Assembly (NCBI RefSeq): GCF_001598915.1
Contig: NZ_BDAP01000002.1
Span: 682,001-746,000 of the forward strand
DNA: 64,000 nt
Reading direction: 5' to 3'
From: Williamsia muralis NBRC 105860
GTDB taxonomy: Bacteria > Actinomycetota > Actinomycetes > Mycobacteriales > Mycobacteriaceae
In this document: positions 24,830 to 33,430 of the stretch, one piece after another
How positions within the stretch are numbered: position 1 is the first letter of the stretch
Layout: each line of letters begins with the position of its first letter
Program-made: the position numbers and the translations under genes
Notes under the pieces: generated by a model
What the model saw: the letters and a program-made list of their open reading frames with translations, nothing else
The model's database searches: none
What the model was told of the DNA's origin: nothing

Positions 24830-25530
24830 TTGACGAGCTGGGGATAGAGCGTCTCGATGCCGGCCGACAGACCGGCCTTGACGTTCGCGCTGATCTCGTC
24901 GGCGATCACCTCGTAATCGCCCGCCGCGAGCCCGTCGTACGCGAGCCGGACGATGTCGGCGGGATCGTTCTTCTCCGCGTCTACCGCGGCGGTCATCGGG
25001 GTGTCGGTGTAGCCGAGGTGCAGCCCCATCACGTGCGTTCCCTGCGCCGCGAGTTCGATCCGGAACGAGTTGGTCGCCGACCAGAACGCGGCCTTGGACG
25101 CGCTGTAGTCCGCGGCGAGTCCGATCCAGCTCAGTACCGAGTGCACGTCGAGGAATGCTCCTCCGCCGTTCGCGGCCAGAACCGGCGCGAATGTTCGCAC
25201 CACCTGGATGGCGCCGAAGAAGTTGACCTCGAAGGTCGCGCGGATGGTCTCGATCGATGTGGTGCTCAGATTGTCGCCACCCAGGATTCCGGCGTTGTTG
25301 ATCACGATCGTGGTGTCGCTCGCGAGTTCGGCGGCAGCTCGGATGGAGCGGTCGTCGGTGACGTCGAGTGCGATGGGGACGATGCGGTTGTCGGGCCACT
25401 CGCGCGGACTGCGGGCAGAGGCATAGACCTTCGCGGCCCCGCGGTCGAGCGCCTGCTCCACGAACTCGCGGCCCAGGCCGCCGTTGGCTCCGGTCACCAG
25501 GACCACTGCACCTTCGAAGTCGACGGACAT
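24826..25530 (-). CDS. Short-chain dehydrogenase/reductase
   Basis: This 234-residue classical SDR has the cofactor motif TGANGGLG, NNAG at the expected place, a catalytic serine in DVHSVLSW and YSASKAA (Tyr/Lys). The start is the ATG at 25530 (MSVDFEG); an upstream in-frame extension to 25575 lacks support. The substrate is unknown. It is convergent with the HugZ-like gene and divergent from the truncated kinase. Confidence 0.85.
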   Translation of the reverse strand: MSVDFEGAVVLVTGANGGLGREFVEQALDRGAAKVYASARSPREWPDNRIVPIALDVTDDRSIRAAAELASDTTIVINNAGILGGDNLSTTSIETIRATFEVNFFGAIQVVRTFAPVLAANGGGAFLDVHSVLSWIGLAADYSASKAAFWSATNSFRIELAAQGTHVMGLHLGYTDTPMTAAVDAEKNDPADIVRLAYDGLAAGDYEVIADEISANVKAGLSAGIETLYPQLVN

Positions 25531-25612
25531 GTTTGTACTCTTTTCTGCTGTCGGGATCTGGCTTTGGTAATCCAAAGCCAGGGCTGATGTGTTTTATTCC
25601 GCCGAAGTAGTG

Positions 25613-26653
25613 ATGGACCCTCGTGCGAGGAAGGTTCAGTCCCCTCTTACCTTCGTGGACCACACTGGGATCGTGATCGTCAGTCCGTTGCGTCGCCTCG
25701 CGCGTCGAACCGCCGTGCGTCGTCGCGGCGCCGGGCGCGCGCCGCGACGTTCGTTGCGCTGGCAGATAACCGTGCTGGCAGGGGCAGTTGTGGCGGTGGC
25801 CGCCGCGGTGATGGCCCTGGCCGCTTACCTGGTGGTCAGCGACGGGCTGAACGAACGTGTCGACGACAACCTGAAGTCGCGGGCTCTGTCGGTGACGACC
25901 TGGGTGAACCAGGGGATCGAAGTCGAGGACCAGGCATCTCTGGAGATGGTCGCGCAGACGATCCGGTACGGCGACAACGGCATCTACTTCGGACTCGTGC
26001 TGCAGAACGGGCTGACCGTTCGTACCGGTCCCATTCCGATCGGACCCGGTCAACGCAATGTGATCGAGGGCAAGCGGGAATCGTCGCTGTCGAATGTCGA
26101 CGGTCATCGCGTTCTCGCCCAGAGGCTCACCGACGGGGTCACGCTGGTCCTCTCCAAAGACCTGACCTCCACGCATGCAGTGCTGACCCGGCTCGCCTGG
26201 GTGTTCGGCATCATCGGCGGGTGCGGCGCCATCCTCGCCGGGGTGGCGGGCACAACGGTCGCGCAGGCAGGCCTTCGGCCGGTCGACCGACTGATACGAG
26301 CATCTGAACGGGTCGCCCGAACCGATGATCTCCGCCCGATCCAGGTGGCCGGGAACGACGAGCTGGCCGGCCTCGCCTCCACGTTCAACACGATGCTGGC
26401 CGCGTTGTCGGATTCGCGTGATCGGCAGTCTCAGCTGATCGCCGACGCCGGCCACGAGCTCCGGACCCCGCTCACCTCGTTGCGGACGAACCTCGAGTTG
26501 CTGATCGCCGCGAGCAAGCCCGGTGCGTCGGCGATGTCCGAAGCAGACATGGCGGAACTGCGGTCGGATGTGATCGATCAGATCGAGGAGTTCTCTGCGC
26601 TGGTCGCGGACCTGGTGGACGTGGCACGGCCGCCGACGATGGGGCGTTCCTAG
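25613..26653 (+). CDS. Sensor histidine kinase lacking its ATPase domain (MprB-like remnant)
   Basis: The protein of about 346 residues has an N-terminal membrane segment, an extracytoplasmic domain, a second membrane segment (FGIIGGCGAILAGVAGTTV), a HAMP region and a DHp domain with the H-box DAGHELRTPLTSLRTNLELL. It resembles the first part of MprB (about 500 residues). The frame then stops after DLVDVARPPTMGRS, so the N, G1, F and G2 boxes of the catalytic domain are missing, and no response regulator is adjacent. It is probably a truncated remnant. The start is uncertain: GTG 25589, ATG 25613 or GTG 25673. Confidence 0.7.
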   Translation: MDPRARKVQSPLTFVDHTGIVIVSPLRRLARRTAVRRRGAGRAPRRSLRWQITVLAGAVVAVAAAVMALAAYLVVSDGLNERVDDNLKSRALSVTTWVNQGIEVEDQASLEMVAQTIRYGDNGIYFGLVLQNGLTVRTGPIPIGPGQRNVIEGKRESSLSNVDGHRVLAQRLTDGVTLVLSKDLTSTHAVLTRLAWVFGIIGGCGAILAGVAGTTVAQAGLRPVDRLIRASERVARTDDLRPIQVAGNDELAGLASTFNTMLAALSDSRDRQSQLIADAGHELRTPLTSLRTNLELLIAASKPGASAMSEADMAELRSDVIDQIEEFSALVADLVDVARPPTMGRS

Positions 26654-26668
26654 GGTGGTCGCGGCTAC

Positions 26669-26715
26669 TTAGGGCGCCCTAAAATTTTCGGCAGGGGAGT
26701 CGCTCGGGCGCCCGA
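26669..26715. repeat. Two palindromes in the gap before the ABC genes
   Basis: TTAGGGC-GCCCTAA (26669-26682), followed by AAATTTT, and TCGGGC-GCCCGA (26704-26715) are both perfect palindromes in the 82-base gap between the truncated kinase and the IdeR-boxed transporter genes. The first may act as a terminator; both may mark a junction. Confidence 0.5.
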
Positions 26716-26717
26716 AG

Positions 26718-26736
26718 GTAGGATAGCCTAATCATG
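26718..26736 (+). promoter_or_regulatory. IdeR-like box before the ABC transporter pair
   Basis: GTAGGATAGCCTAATCATG matches 14 of 19 positions of the IdeR consensus. It touches the GTG start of the first ABC gene, so the transcript would be leaderless or start downstream of the site. Confidence 0.6.
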
Positions 26737-28535
26737 TGTTGAACTCTGGGCGGTCCGATCGGCTCACGATCGACACCGGCTCGCGGCTCCCGGTGTTCTT
26801 CGTGCCGCCCGCAGAGCCGGTGCGCAGCAAGCAGATCCGAGTCGATGCCGACACCACACCGAAAACGTTGGTCATCCGCACCATCTTCGGGGCCGGGAAG
26901 TACACACTGCCGGGCATGATCCTGATGGTCGGGCACTTCGTCGGTGAAGCGCTGGTGCCGGTGGTCATGGGATTGGCGATCGACCGCGCGGTGTCCACCG
27001 GCGATGTCGGGTCACTCATCGCCTGGGTTGTCGCACTGGCCGCTGTATTCCTCCTGCTGTCGCACACCTGGCGGTTCGGTGAGCGTCTGACGATGTACGC
27101 GCACGGTCTGGTGGAGCACCAGTTCCGGATGCGGGTCACCGATCGTCTGCTCGACCCTCGGGGGATGGCCGGCCCGGCACGACTGCCGGGCGTCTCCCTC
27201 AACATCGCCACCTCCGACGTGATGCGATTGTCGAGCGCTGTGTTCATCGCCGTCTTCCCCATCGGGGAGCTCGCCGCGGTCATCGTGGCGGGCGCCGTCC
27301 TGCTGTTCATCTCCTGGCCGCTCGGACTGGCGATCCTTCTCGGGGCGCCGACCCTCCTGTGGATTCTCGACCTGGCGGGTGGACCGCTGCGGGCGCGGAC
27401 CGAGCACGAACAAGAACTCGCCGGCGACGCAGCGGGCACGGCCGCAGATCTGGTCGCCGGATTGCGGATCGTCAAGGGACTTGGTGCCGAACCCGAGGCC
27501 GGCCGGCGGTACCGGATGGCCAGCAGTCGTGCGCGCGTCGGTGCGATCCGCGCTGCCGGATCGCAGGGCACCTACATCGGCGTGATGCAGATGGTCTCCG
27601 CGTTGTTCGTTGTGGGAGTGGGGATCGCGGCGGGCCTGATGGCAGTCGAAGGGCAGATCAGCTTCGGCGAATTGATCACGGTCGTCGGACTCACCCAATT
27701 CGTGATGGGGCCGCTGAACGCACTGGGGACCAACTTCGGCGCCCTCTGGAACAGTGCGGTGCCCTGCGCCAAACGGGTGCTGTCGGTGTTGCAGGCCGAA
27801 TCGGCGATCGAGTCCGGGTCCGTCCGGAACGCCGAAGGTCCGTTGTCCTTCGACGACATGACGGCCGGGCCGGTCGCCGGATTGACCCTCGAACTGCCCC
27901 CGGCGGGACTGGTCGCGATTGTCTGCGCGCCCGAGGAAACCGAAGCGCTCGTCGCCGTTCTCGCGCGCAAGAAGGCACCCGAGTCCGGCGTCGTGAGGCT
28001 CGGTGATGTGGACCTGTTCGACCTCGGCCGCGACGTCGTACATCAGCTGGTGCGAGCAGTGCCGCACTCTGCGGATCTCTTCGAGGGTTCGGTGCTCGAG
28101 AACATCGAGGCCGGTGTGGACGACGATGTCGCTGACCGTGATTCCCGCGTCACCCGCGCGATCTTCGCGGCCGCCTGCGACGACGTCGTCGAGGTGTTGC
28201 CCGCGGGCCTCGACACCCCGGTGGGCGAGGCCGGCCGCATGCTCTCGGGCGGGCAGCGCCAACGTGTGGGTCTGGCCCGCGCTCTGGCTGCGGAGTCGAA
28301 GGTACTGATCCTCAACGACCCCACCACAGCAGTGGATTCGGTCACCGAGGCCACCGTCGCGCGGCGACTCCACCTCACCCGTGAGGGTCTGAGCACGGTG
28401 GTGTTCACCAACTCACCGGCGTTCCTCGAAGCGGCCGAACACGTTGTGATCATCTCCGGCGGGTCCTTGGTCTACCAGGGCGATCTGGCCGGCGCGGGCC
28501 TGCTGCCCGCCGGATTGAGCGGAGCCGGCCGATGA
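26736..28535 (+). CDS. ABC transporter half with degenerate Walker A (siderophore transport)
   Basis: This 599-residue exporter-type half transporter has six membrane segments in residues ~50-320, then a nucleotide-binding domain. The Walker A position reads VAIVCAPEETEALV, with no GxGKS/T, and Walker B ends LILNDPTT in place of DE. The signature LSGGQRQRVGLARAL is intact. It is coupled by ATGA to the next half, which has the opposite defects, so the two should form an asymmetric heterodimer with one catalytic site. The IdeR-like box and siderophore genes downstream imply siderophore export or IrtAB-like import; the direction cannot be read from sequence. Confidence 0.85.
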   Translation: MLNSGRSDRLTIDTGSRLPVFFVPPAEPVRSKQIRVDADTTPKTLVIRTIFGAGKYTLPGMILMVGHFVGEALVPVVMGLAIDRAVSTGDVGSLIAWVVALAAVFLLLSHTWRFGERLTMYAHGLVEHQFRMRVTDRLLDPRGMAGPARLPGVSLNIATSDVMRLSSAVFIAVFPIGELAAVIVAGAVLLFISWPLGLAILLGAPTLLWILDLAGGPLRARTEHEQELAGDAAGTAADLVAGLRIVKGLGAEPEAGRRYRMASSRARVGAIRAAGSQGTYIGVMQMVSALFVVGVGIAAGLMAVEGQISFGELITVVGLTQFVMGPLNALGTNFGALWNSAVPCAKRVLSVLQAESAIESGSVRNAEGPLSFDDMTAGPVAGLTLELPPAGLVAIVCAPEETEALVAVLARKKAPESGVVRLGDVDLFDLGRDVVHQLVRAVPHSADLFEGSVLENIEAGVDDDVADRDSRVTRAIFAAACDDVVEVLPAGLDTPVGEAGRMLSGGQRQRVGLARALAAESKVLILNDPTTAVDSVTEATVARRLHLTREGLSTVVFTNSPAFLEAAEHVVIISGGSLVYQGDLAGAGLLPAGLSGAGR

Positions 28536-30346
28536 GCGCCGCGACCGGGGATGCCACACCTGAGGTCTCGACGGAGAAACTCGCGATTGCGAACTTTCGC
28601 ACCACGATGGGCTACCTGGGCGTCGAGGTGCGTAAACAGATCTGGCCCCTCGTGCTGCTCGCCGGAATCATGACGGCTGCAGCAGCACTGGGGCTCGTCA
28701 CGCCGAGAGCCCTCGGGGAGATCGTCGACATCGCCGACGAAGGTGGCGCCACCGGCGAGATATGGCGCCTGGCCGGGGTCATGGCCGCTTCGGCGGTGGG
28801 TGCCGCGGTGCTCGCCGGACTCGGAGTCCGTTTGTCCGCGAAGATCTTCGAGACGATTCTGGCGCATCTGCGAGAGACCATGCTGGCCGCCTCGCTGCGG
28901 CTGCCGCTTGCGCGCGTGGAGGCCGCCGGCAGTGGTGACCTGGTGTCCAGGGCCACCGACGATGTCAGCACCGTGAGCCAGGCCATCGGATCGGTGGTAC
29001 CCGCCCTTCTCACAGCCACTTTCACCATCGCCGTGACGTTTGTCGGCCTGGCGCTGCTGGATTGGCGTTTCCTGTTGGTTCTCGTGGTGGTCATGCCGGT
29101 CTATGTGAACGGTGTGCGGATGTTCCTGAAGAAGGCACCCGCGATGTTTGCCGCGGAACGGGCTGCCACCGCCGAGCGGGCCCATCACGTACTCGGCTCG
29201 ATCCGCGGGTTGGACACCGTGCACGCATTCGAGTTGTCGCAGTCGCTGAACGGCCGGATTGAGCGTCATTCCTGGTCGGTGGTCCGCTGGTTCATGCGTG
29301 CGATCGTGCTGCAGAACCGACTCGGCGCCCGCATCAACCTGGGCGAGTTCGTCGGCATGACAACCATTTTGATCATCGGGTTCGTGCTGGTCGGGTCGGA
29401 CTCGCTCACCGTCGGCGCAGTGACCGCAGCCATGCTCTATTTCCTGTTGTTGTTCGACCCGATCGGACGGGTCATGTTGCTGGTGAACGACCTGCAGTCC
29501 GGCGCAGCCGCTCTCGGTCGCATCGTGGGCGTGATCGAGGAGGCGGACCGCGCGGCGACCACCACGACGGCCGTCGACACCAAGCCGGCCCGGCCTGCGC
29601 CGGGGGCGCCACTGGTCGAGATCCGCAACGTCAGCTATTCGTATTCGCCAGAGCACGAGGTGCTGCACGACATCTCGCTGTCGATCGCGGCGGGAGAACA
29701 CATCGCCGTGGTGGGATCATCGGGCGCCGGGAAGACGACACTGGCCACCATCGTCGCCGGTATCCACATGCCGTCCGAGGGACGTGTGCTGTTGGGTGGC
29801 AGGGACATCACGTCCATCGACCGCACCGAACTGGCGCGTTCGACTGCGCTGGTCACCCAGGAGGTGCACGTCTTCAGCGGAACGCTGGCCTCGGACCTTC
29901 GAATCGCCGCGCCGGACGCCGACGATGATCAGCTCTGGGCCGCACTGGATCTCGTCGATGCGGGTCCGTGGGTACGTGCGTTGCCCGATGGCATCGAGAC
30001 GGTTGTCGGCGAGCAAGGGCACCACCTCACACCGATGCAGTCGCAACAACTCGCCCTGGCCCGGATCGTTCTGCTCGACCCCGAGATGGCGATACTCGAC
30101 GAGGCGACCGCCGACGCCGGCAGCGCAGGTGCGGGTGTCCTCGAGGCCTCGGCGGAAGCGGCCCTGCGTGGACGCTCGGCACTCATTGTGGCGCATCGCC
30201 TGAGCCAGGCGGCTCGCGCCGACCGCATCGTCTTCATGGAACGCGGACGGATCGTCGAAGTGGGTACACACGCCGAACTCGTCTCGCTCGGAGGCCGTTA
30301 CGGCAACCTCTGGAGGGCTTGGTCTCGGGGCCGCACGCAGAGCTGA
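28532..30346 (+). CDS. ABC transporter half with degenerate signature motif (siderophore transport)
   Basis: This 604-residue exporter-type half transporter has an intact Walker A (VGSSGAGKTTLA) and Walker B (MAILDEAT). The signature is replaced by LTPMQSQQLALAR, where LSGGQ is expected. Together with the preceding protein, one composite ATP site has good Walker and signature motifs and the other has neither. It overlaps the previous gene by ATGA. Its stop is followed by a 188-base intergenic region containing an IdeR-like box. Confidence 0.87.
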   Translation: MSAATGDATPEVSTEKLAIANFRTTMGYLGVEVRKQIWPLVLLAGIMTAAAALGLVTPRALGEIVDIADEGGATGEIWRLAGVMAASAVGAAVLAGLGVRLSAKIFETILAHLRETMLAASLRLPLARVEAAGSGDLVSRATDDVSTVSQAIGSVVPALLTATFTIAVTFVGLALLDWRFLLVLVVVMPVYVNGVRMFLKKAPAMFAAERAATAERAHHVLGSIRGLDTVHAFELSQSLNGRIERHSWSVVRWFMRAIVLQNRLGARINLGEFVGMTTILIIGFVLVGSDSLTVGAVTAAMLYFLLLFDPIGRVMLLVNDLQSGAAALGRIVGVIEEADRAATTTTAVDTKPARPAPGAPLVEIRNVSYSYSPEHEVLHDISLSIAAGEHIAVVGSSGAGKTTLATIVAGIHMPSEGRVLLGGRDITSIDRTELARSTALVTQEVHVFSGTLASDLRIAAPDADDDQLWAALDLVDAGPWVRALPDGIETVVGEQGHHLTPMQSQQLALARIVLLDPEMAILDEATADAGSAGAGVLEASAEAALRGRSALIVAHRLSQAARADRIVFMERGRIVEVGTHAELVSLGGRYGNLWRAWSRGRTQS

Positions 30347-30391
30347 GCTTGGCCCACCTCACATTTTCGCACGCTTCCATAACTCGCCAGA

Positions 30392-30410
30392 TAAGTATAG
30401 GCTTAGTTGC
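30392..30410 (+). promoter_or_regulatory. IdeR-like box before the aryl carrier protein gene
   Basis: TAAGTATAGGCTTAGTTGC matches 13 of 19 positions of the IdeR consensus. Read in reverse it contains CCTATACTTA, also present in the box at 33330-33348. It is the only signal seen in the gap 30347-30534 and probably controls the aryl carrier, dehydratase and ligase operon. Confidence 0.55.
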
Positions 30411-30534
30411 AAGCGCGGCGGTACGATGTGTCGCCCCATCGTCGGAGTCGATTGCGACTTCTCGCGCCTGACATGGCGGCAATGCCGTTGTCCCGGTGGC
30501 GTTTCGCCCCGACATCGCGAGTGAGGAGCTGCAG

Positions 30535-30813
30535 TTGAGTCAGCAAGATGTGTCCACGAGTTTGTCGGAGGAGCAGATCGTTGCCGACATCGCGGGAGCT
30601 CTCGGCATGGCTCCCGCCGAGGTCACGCACGACCTGGATCTCCTTGACGCCGGTCTTGATTCGATTCGGCTGATGTCGTTGGTGGAGAAGTGGCGCAGCG
30701 CGGGCTCGGCCCACGTCGACTTTCCCGTGCTCGCCTCCGACCCGGTGGTCGGCACGTGGATCGAGGTCCTGCTGACGAGTGCTGACGACGCCGGCCAGGG
30801 CGTTGTCTCATGA
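30535..30813 (+). CDS. Stand-alone aryl carrier protein
   Basis: This 92-residue carrier protein has the phosphopantetheine site LLDAGLDSIRLMSL, the form seen in EntB/DhbB-type aryl carrier domains rather than peptidyl carriers. The start is a TTG at 30535, six bases after GAGGAG; the longer frame to 30496 lacks a ribosome-binding site. It overlaps the following gene by ATGA. It should carry the aryl acid activated by the ligase two genes downstream and hand it to the first condensation domain of the large NRPS. Confidence 0.85.
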   Translation: MSQQDVSTSLSEEQIVADIAGALGMAPAEVTHDLDLLDAGLDSIRLMSLVEKWRSAGSAHVDFPVLASDPVVGTWIEVLLTSADDAGQGVVS

Positions 30814-31694
30814 AGATGTGCATGGCAACGGTGTCTCTCGGCGGCGGCCTGGAGGAGAAGATCGATGCGATTGCCGCCGCCGGGTTCGACGGTATCGAGT
30901 TGTTGGATGCCGACCTTCGGGAGTCGGCGATGTCCCCGGGCGAATGTGCTCGCCGCTGTGCGGACCTCGGATTGACCATCGACCTGTATCAGCCGTTCCG
31001 GCGAGCCGAAGGCGTGTCGCACGACGAGTTCGGTGCTGTGCAAGCTCGTTTTCGACGCGAGCTGGAGGTGATGCGGGAGATCGGTGCCGACTCCATACTC
31101 GTGGTCTCCAACACCGATGATGACGCCGACAGCAGCCGTGACCTGTCGGTGGCACAGCTGGCGGCGCTGGGCGACGTTGCCGCCGAGCACGGCGTGACGG
31201 TGATGTTCGAAGCTCTGGCGTGGGGTACCCACATCAGCCGGGTCGCAGATGCGTGGGAAGTGCTGCAGCGCGCCGATCATCCTAACCTGACCCTGGTGGT
31301 CGACACGTTCCACCTGATCGCCCGGGGTGAGGATATCGGCATCTTGTCCGAACTCCCAGCCGGCTCGGTGGGATTTCTCCAACTGGCCGATGCGCCTTTG
31401 CTTTCCATGGACCTCATGCAATGGAGCCGTGGGCATCGCTGTTTCCCCGGTGAGGGGCAGATGGATCTCCTCGCCCCGATCGGCACCGTCCTGGCATCGG
31501 GGTATGACGGGCCCCTCTCGCTCGAGATCTTCAATCCTGGCTATCGCGAACGCGATACGCACGAGGTAGCCAGGGCCGGGGCAGTAGCGCTCGGCGAGTT
31601 CATCGATGAGCTGGGAACACAGGCGAACGCCCCGTCCTCCACCTGGACAAACGATGGCGTGCAACGTCTTTCGGCGCAGGTGGGTTCGCTGTGA
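30810..31694 (+). CDS. 3-Dehydroshikimate dehydratase (protocatechuate-forming)
   Basis: This 294-residue TIM-barrel enzyme of the xylose-isomerase-like superfamily should convert 3-dehydroshikimate to 3,4-dihydroxybenzoate. MATVSLGGGLEEKIDAIAAAGFDGIEL, YQPFRRAEG, EALAWGTHISRV and LEIFN match the bacterial QuiC/DSD group; the petrobactin enzyme AsbF does the same reaction. Candidate metal ligands are Glu134, Asp165, His168 and Glu239. It is coupled by overlaps to the aryl carrier gene before it and the aryl-AMP ligase after it. No isochorismate or salicylate synthase is present, so 3,4-dihydroxybenzoate is the expected starter acid. Confidence 0.87.
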   Translation: MKMCMATVSLGGGLEEKIDAIAAAGFDGIELLDADLRESAMSPGECARRCADLGLTIDLYQPFRRAEGVSHDEFGAVQARFRRELEVMREIGADSILVVSNTDDDADSSRDLSVAQLAALGDVAAEHGVTVMFEALAWGTHISRVADAWEVLQRADHPNLTLVVDTFHLIARGEDIGILSELPAGSVGFLQLADAPLLSMDLMQWSRGHRCFPGEGQMDLLAPIGTVLASGYDGPLSLEIFNPGYRERDTHEVARAGAVALGEFIDELGTQANAPSSTWTNDGVQRLSAQVGSL

Positions 31695-33316
31695 GCGGGT
31701 TGCGACCGTTGGAACTGGACGGGGTCGTGCCATATCCTGCCGACTTTGCCGCCCGGTACCGCGACGAGGGTTACTGGACCGATCAGACGCTGTCCGAGAT
31801 GTTGTTCGAGACGATCGAACGGTCGCCCGATCAGATCGCGCTCATCGCCGGAGACACCCGGATGACCTATCGCGAGCTCGGGGAGCGGACGCTGGCGTTC
31901 GCGGCGGGTTTCGAAGCTCTCGGTGTCGGTCGTGGCGACCGCGTGGTGGTGCATCTGCCGAACGTGCCCGACTACCTGCCGATCCTGTTCTCTCTGTTCG
32001 AGCTGGGGGCGGTTCCCGTCCTTGCCCTTGCCGCGCTGCGCAGGCATGAGATCGAGTACTTCGTGGGGTTCACCGAGGCGGTCGCCTATGTCACCGTCGA
32101 ATCCCACGCCGGCAACGACTTCGGGTCACTGGCGAAGGAGCTGAGACAGTCGTCGGCGGGCCGGCTCCACACCGTCGTCTTGTCCGAGGACGGCGCGGGT
32201 GATGATGTGGAGCAATTGCTTTCGCGCGGTCTGTCGGCGCACCGACGCAGATCCCTGCCGTCGGACGTCGCCTTCTTGCAGTTGTCGGGCGGTACCACCG
32301 GCCAGCCCAAGGTGATTCCCCATACCCATGAGGACTACCTGGCCTCCGTCCGGGCCAGTGCGGACATCGGCGGGATCACCGATGGCACCGTCCAACTGGT
32401 GGTCCTGCCGATGTGCCACAGCTTTGCGATGCGCTCGCCGGGGTTCCTCGGGGTGCTCTACAAAGGCGGCACCGTGGTGCCCGCCCCGAACGGAAGTCCC
32501 GACGTCACGTTCCCTCTGATCGAGCAGCACGGCGTGACCGACGTGTCGGTGGTCCCACCGCTCGCGCTCGTGTGGCTCAATTCGTCGCTCAAACGCCGGT
32601 ATGACCTGCGAACTCTGGAGGTCCTACGGGTGGGTGGGGCCAAGTTCAGTGCAGAGGCCGCCCGCCGGGTGCGTTCGGAGCTCGGTGCGACCGTGCAGCA
32701 GAGCTTCGGGATGGCCGAAGGGCTCACCACCTTCACCGGGCTCGACGAGGACGAAGAGACGATCACCACCCGGCAAGGCCGCCCGACGCTGGAGGCCGAT
32801 GAGGTGCTGGTGGTGGACGACGAGGGACATGAGGTGCCCCTCGGCACCTCCGGCCATCTGCTGACGCGCGGACCGTCGACCATCCGCGGTTACTACCGCG
32901 CGCCCGAGCACAACGCCGCCAACTTCACCGCCGACGGGTTCTATCGAACGGGCGACATAGTCCGCGCGGACGAGCGCGGCTACCTCACGGTGGTGGGGCG
33001 GTCCAAGGACCAGATCAACCGGGGCGGAGAGAAGATCGCACCCGAAGAGGTCGAAAACGTCCTTCTGACATCGGAATCGGTTCACGATGTGTCGGTGGTC
33101 GGAGTGCCCGACGAGCTGCTGGGGGAGCGCACCAAAGCGTTTGTCATCCCACGGGAGGGAAGCGACAGGTCGACGCTGTCGCTCGCGGCCATCAGGAGGT
33201 TCCTCACCGACAAGGGTCTTGCCGCGTACAAGATCCCGGACGTCGTGGAACTGGTCGACGAGTTCGAACGAACTGCGGTGGGCAAGGTCAGCAAACGCCA
33301 CCAACGCGCACGCTGA
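31691..33316 (+). CDS. Aryl-AMP ligase, predicted 3,4-dihydroxybenzoate-specific
   Basis: This 541-residue stand-alone adenylating enzyme resembles DhbE/EntE. It activates an aryl acid with ATP and loads the carrier protein. P-loop LQLSGGTTGQPKVIPHTHEDY, FGMAEGL, FYRTGDIVR and GRSKDQINRGGEKIAPEEVEN are all present, with the C-terminal lysine in AVGKVSK. At the aryl pocket DhbE has His-Asn-Tyr and a serine five residues after the Asn; here His243-Ser244-Phe245 and Ser249. Loss of the Asn, which I recall contacts the 2-hydroxyl, fits an acid lacking that group. It starts with GTG overlapping the dehydratase stop (GTGA). Confidence 0.88.
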   Translation: MSGLRPLELDGVVPYPADFAARYRDEGYWTDQTLSEMLFETIERSPDQIALIAGDTRMTYRELGERTLAFAAGFEALGVGRGDRVVVHLPNVPDYLPILFSLFELGAVPVLALAALRRHEIEYFVGFTEAVAYVTVESHAGNDFGSLAKELRQSSAGRLHTVVLSEDGAGDDVEQLLSRGLSAHRRRSLPSDVAFLQLSGGTTGQPKVIPHTHEDYLASVRASADIGGITDGTVQLVVLPMCHSFAMRSPGFLGVLYKGGTVVPAPNGSPDVTFPLIEQHGVTDVSVVPPLALVWLNSSLKRRYDLRTLEVLRVGGAKFSAEAARRVRSELGATVQQSFGMAEGLTTFTGLDEDEETITTRQGRPTLEADEVLVVDDEGHEVPLGTSGHLLTRGPSTIRGYYRAPEHNAANFTADGFYRTGDIVRADERGYLTVVGRSKDQINRGGEKIAPEEVENVLLTSESVHDVSVVGVPDELLGERTKAFVIPREGSDRSTLSLAAIRRFLTDKGLAAYKIPDVVELVDEFERTAVGKVSKRHQRAR

Positions 33317-33329
33317 CTTCACCTTCTAC

Positions 33330-33348
33330 TTAAGTTAGCCTATACTTA
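33330..33348 (+). promoter_or_regulatory. IdeR-like box before the ornithine hydroxylase operon
   Basis: TTAAGTTAGCCTATACTTA matches 16 of 19 positions of the IdeR consensus, the best in the window. It lies 82 bases before the hydroxylase ATG and probably controls the whole hydroxylase, MbtH, PanD and NRPS1 operon. Confidence 0.75.
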
Positions 33349-33430
33349 CCAGAGTGAGATGTGAGGTCGTGTTCCCAATGATCGTTCGAGTTGTCGGTTC
33401 CGCTGGGAGCCCGGCAGGAGGAGTCGCTTC

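Noticed and set aside
31691..33316. Calling the ligase a 2,3-dihydroxybenzoate or salicylate ligase
   Set aside because: No isochorismate or salicylate synthase is present, the pocket Asn is replaced, and the gene is coupled to a protocatechuate-forming dehydratase.
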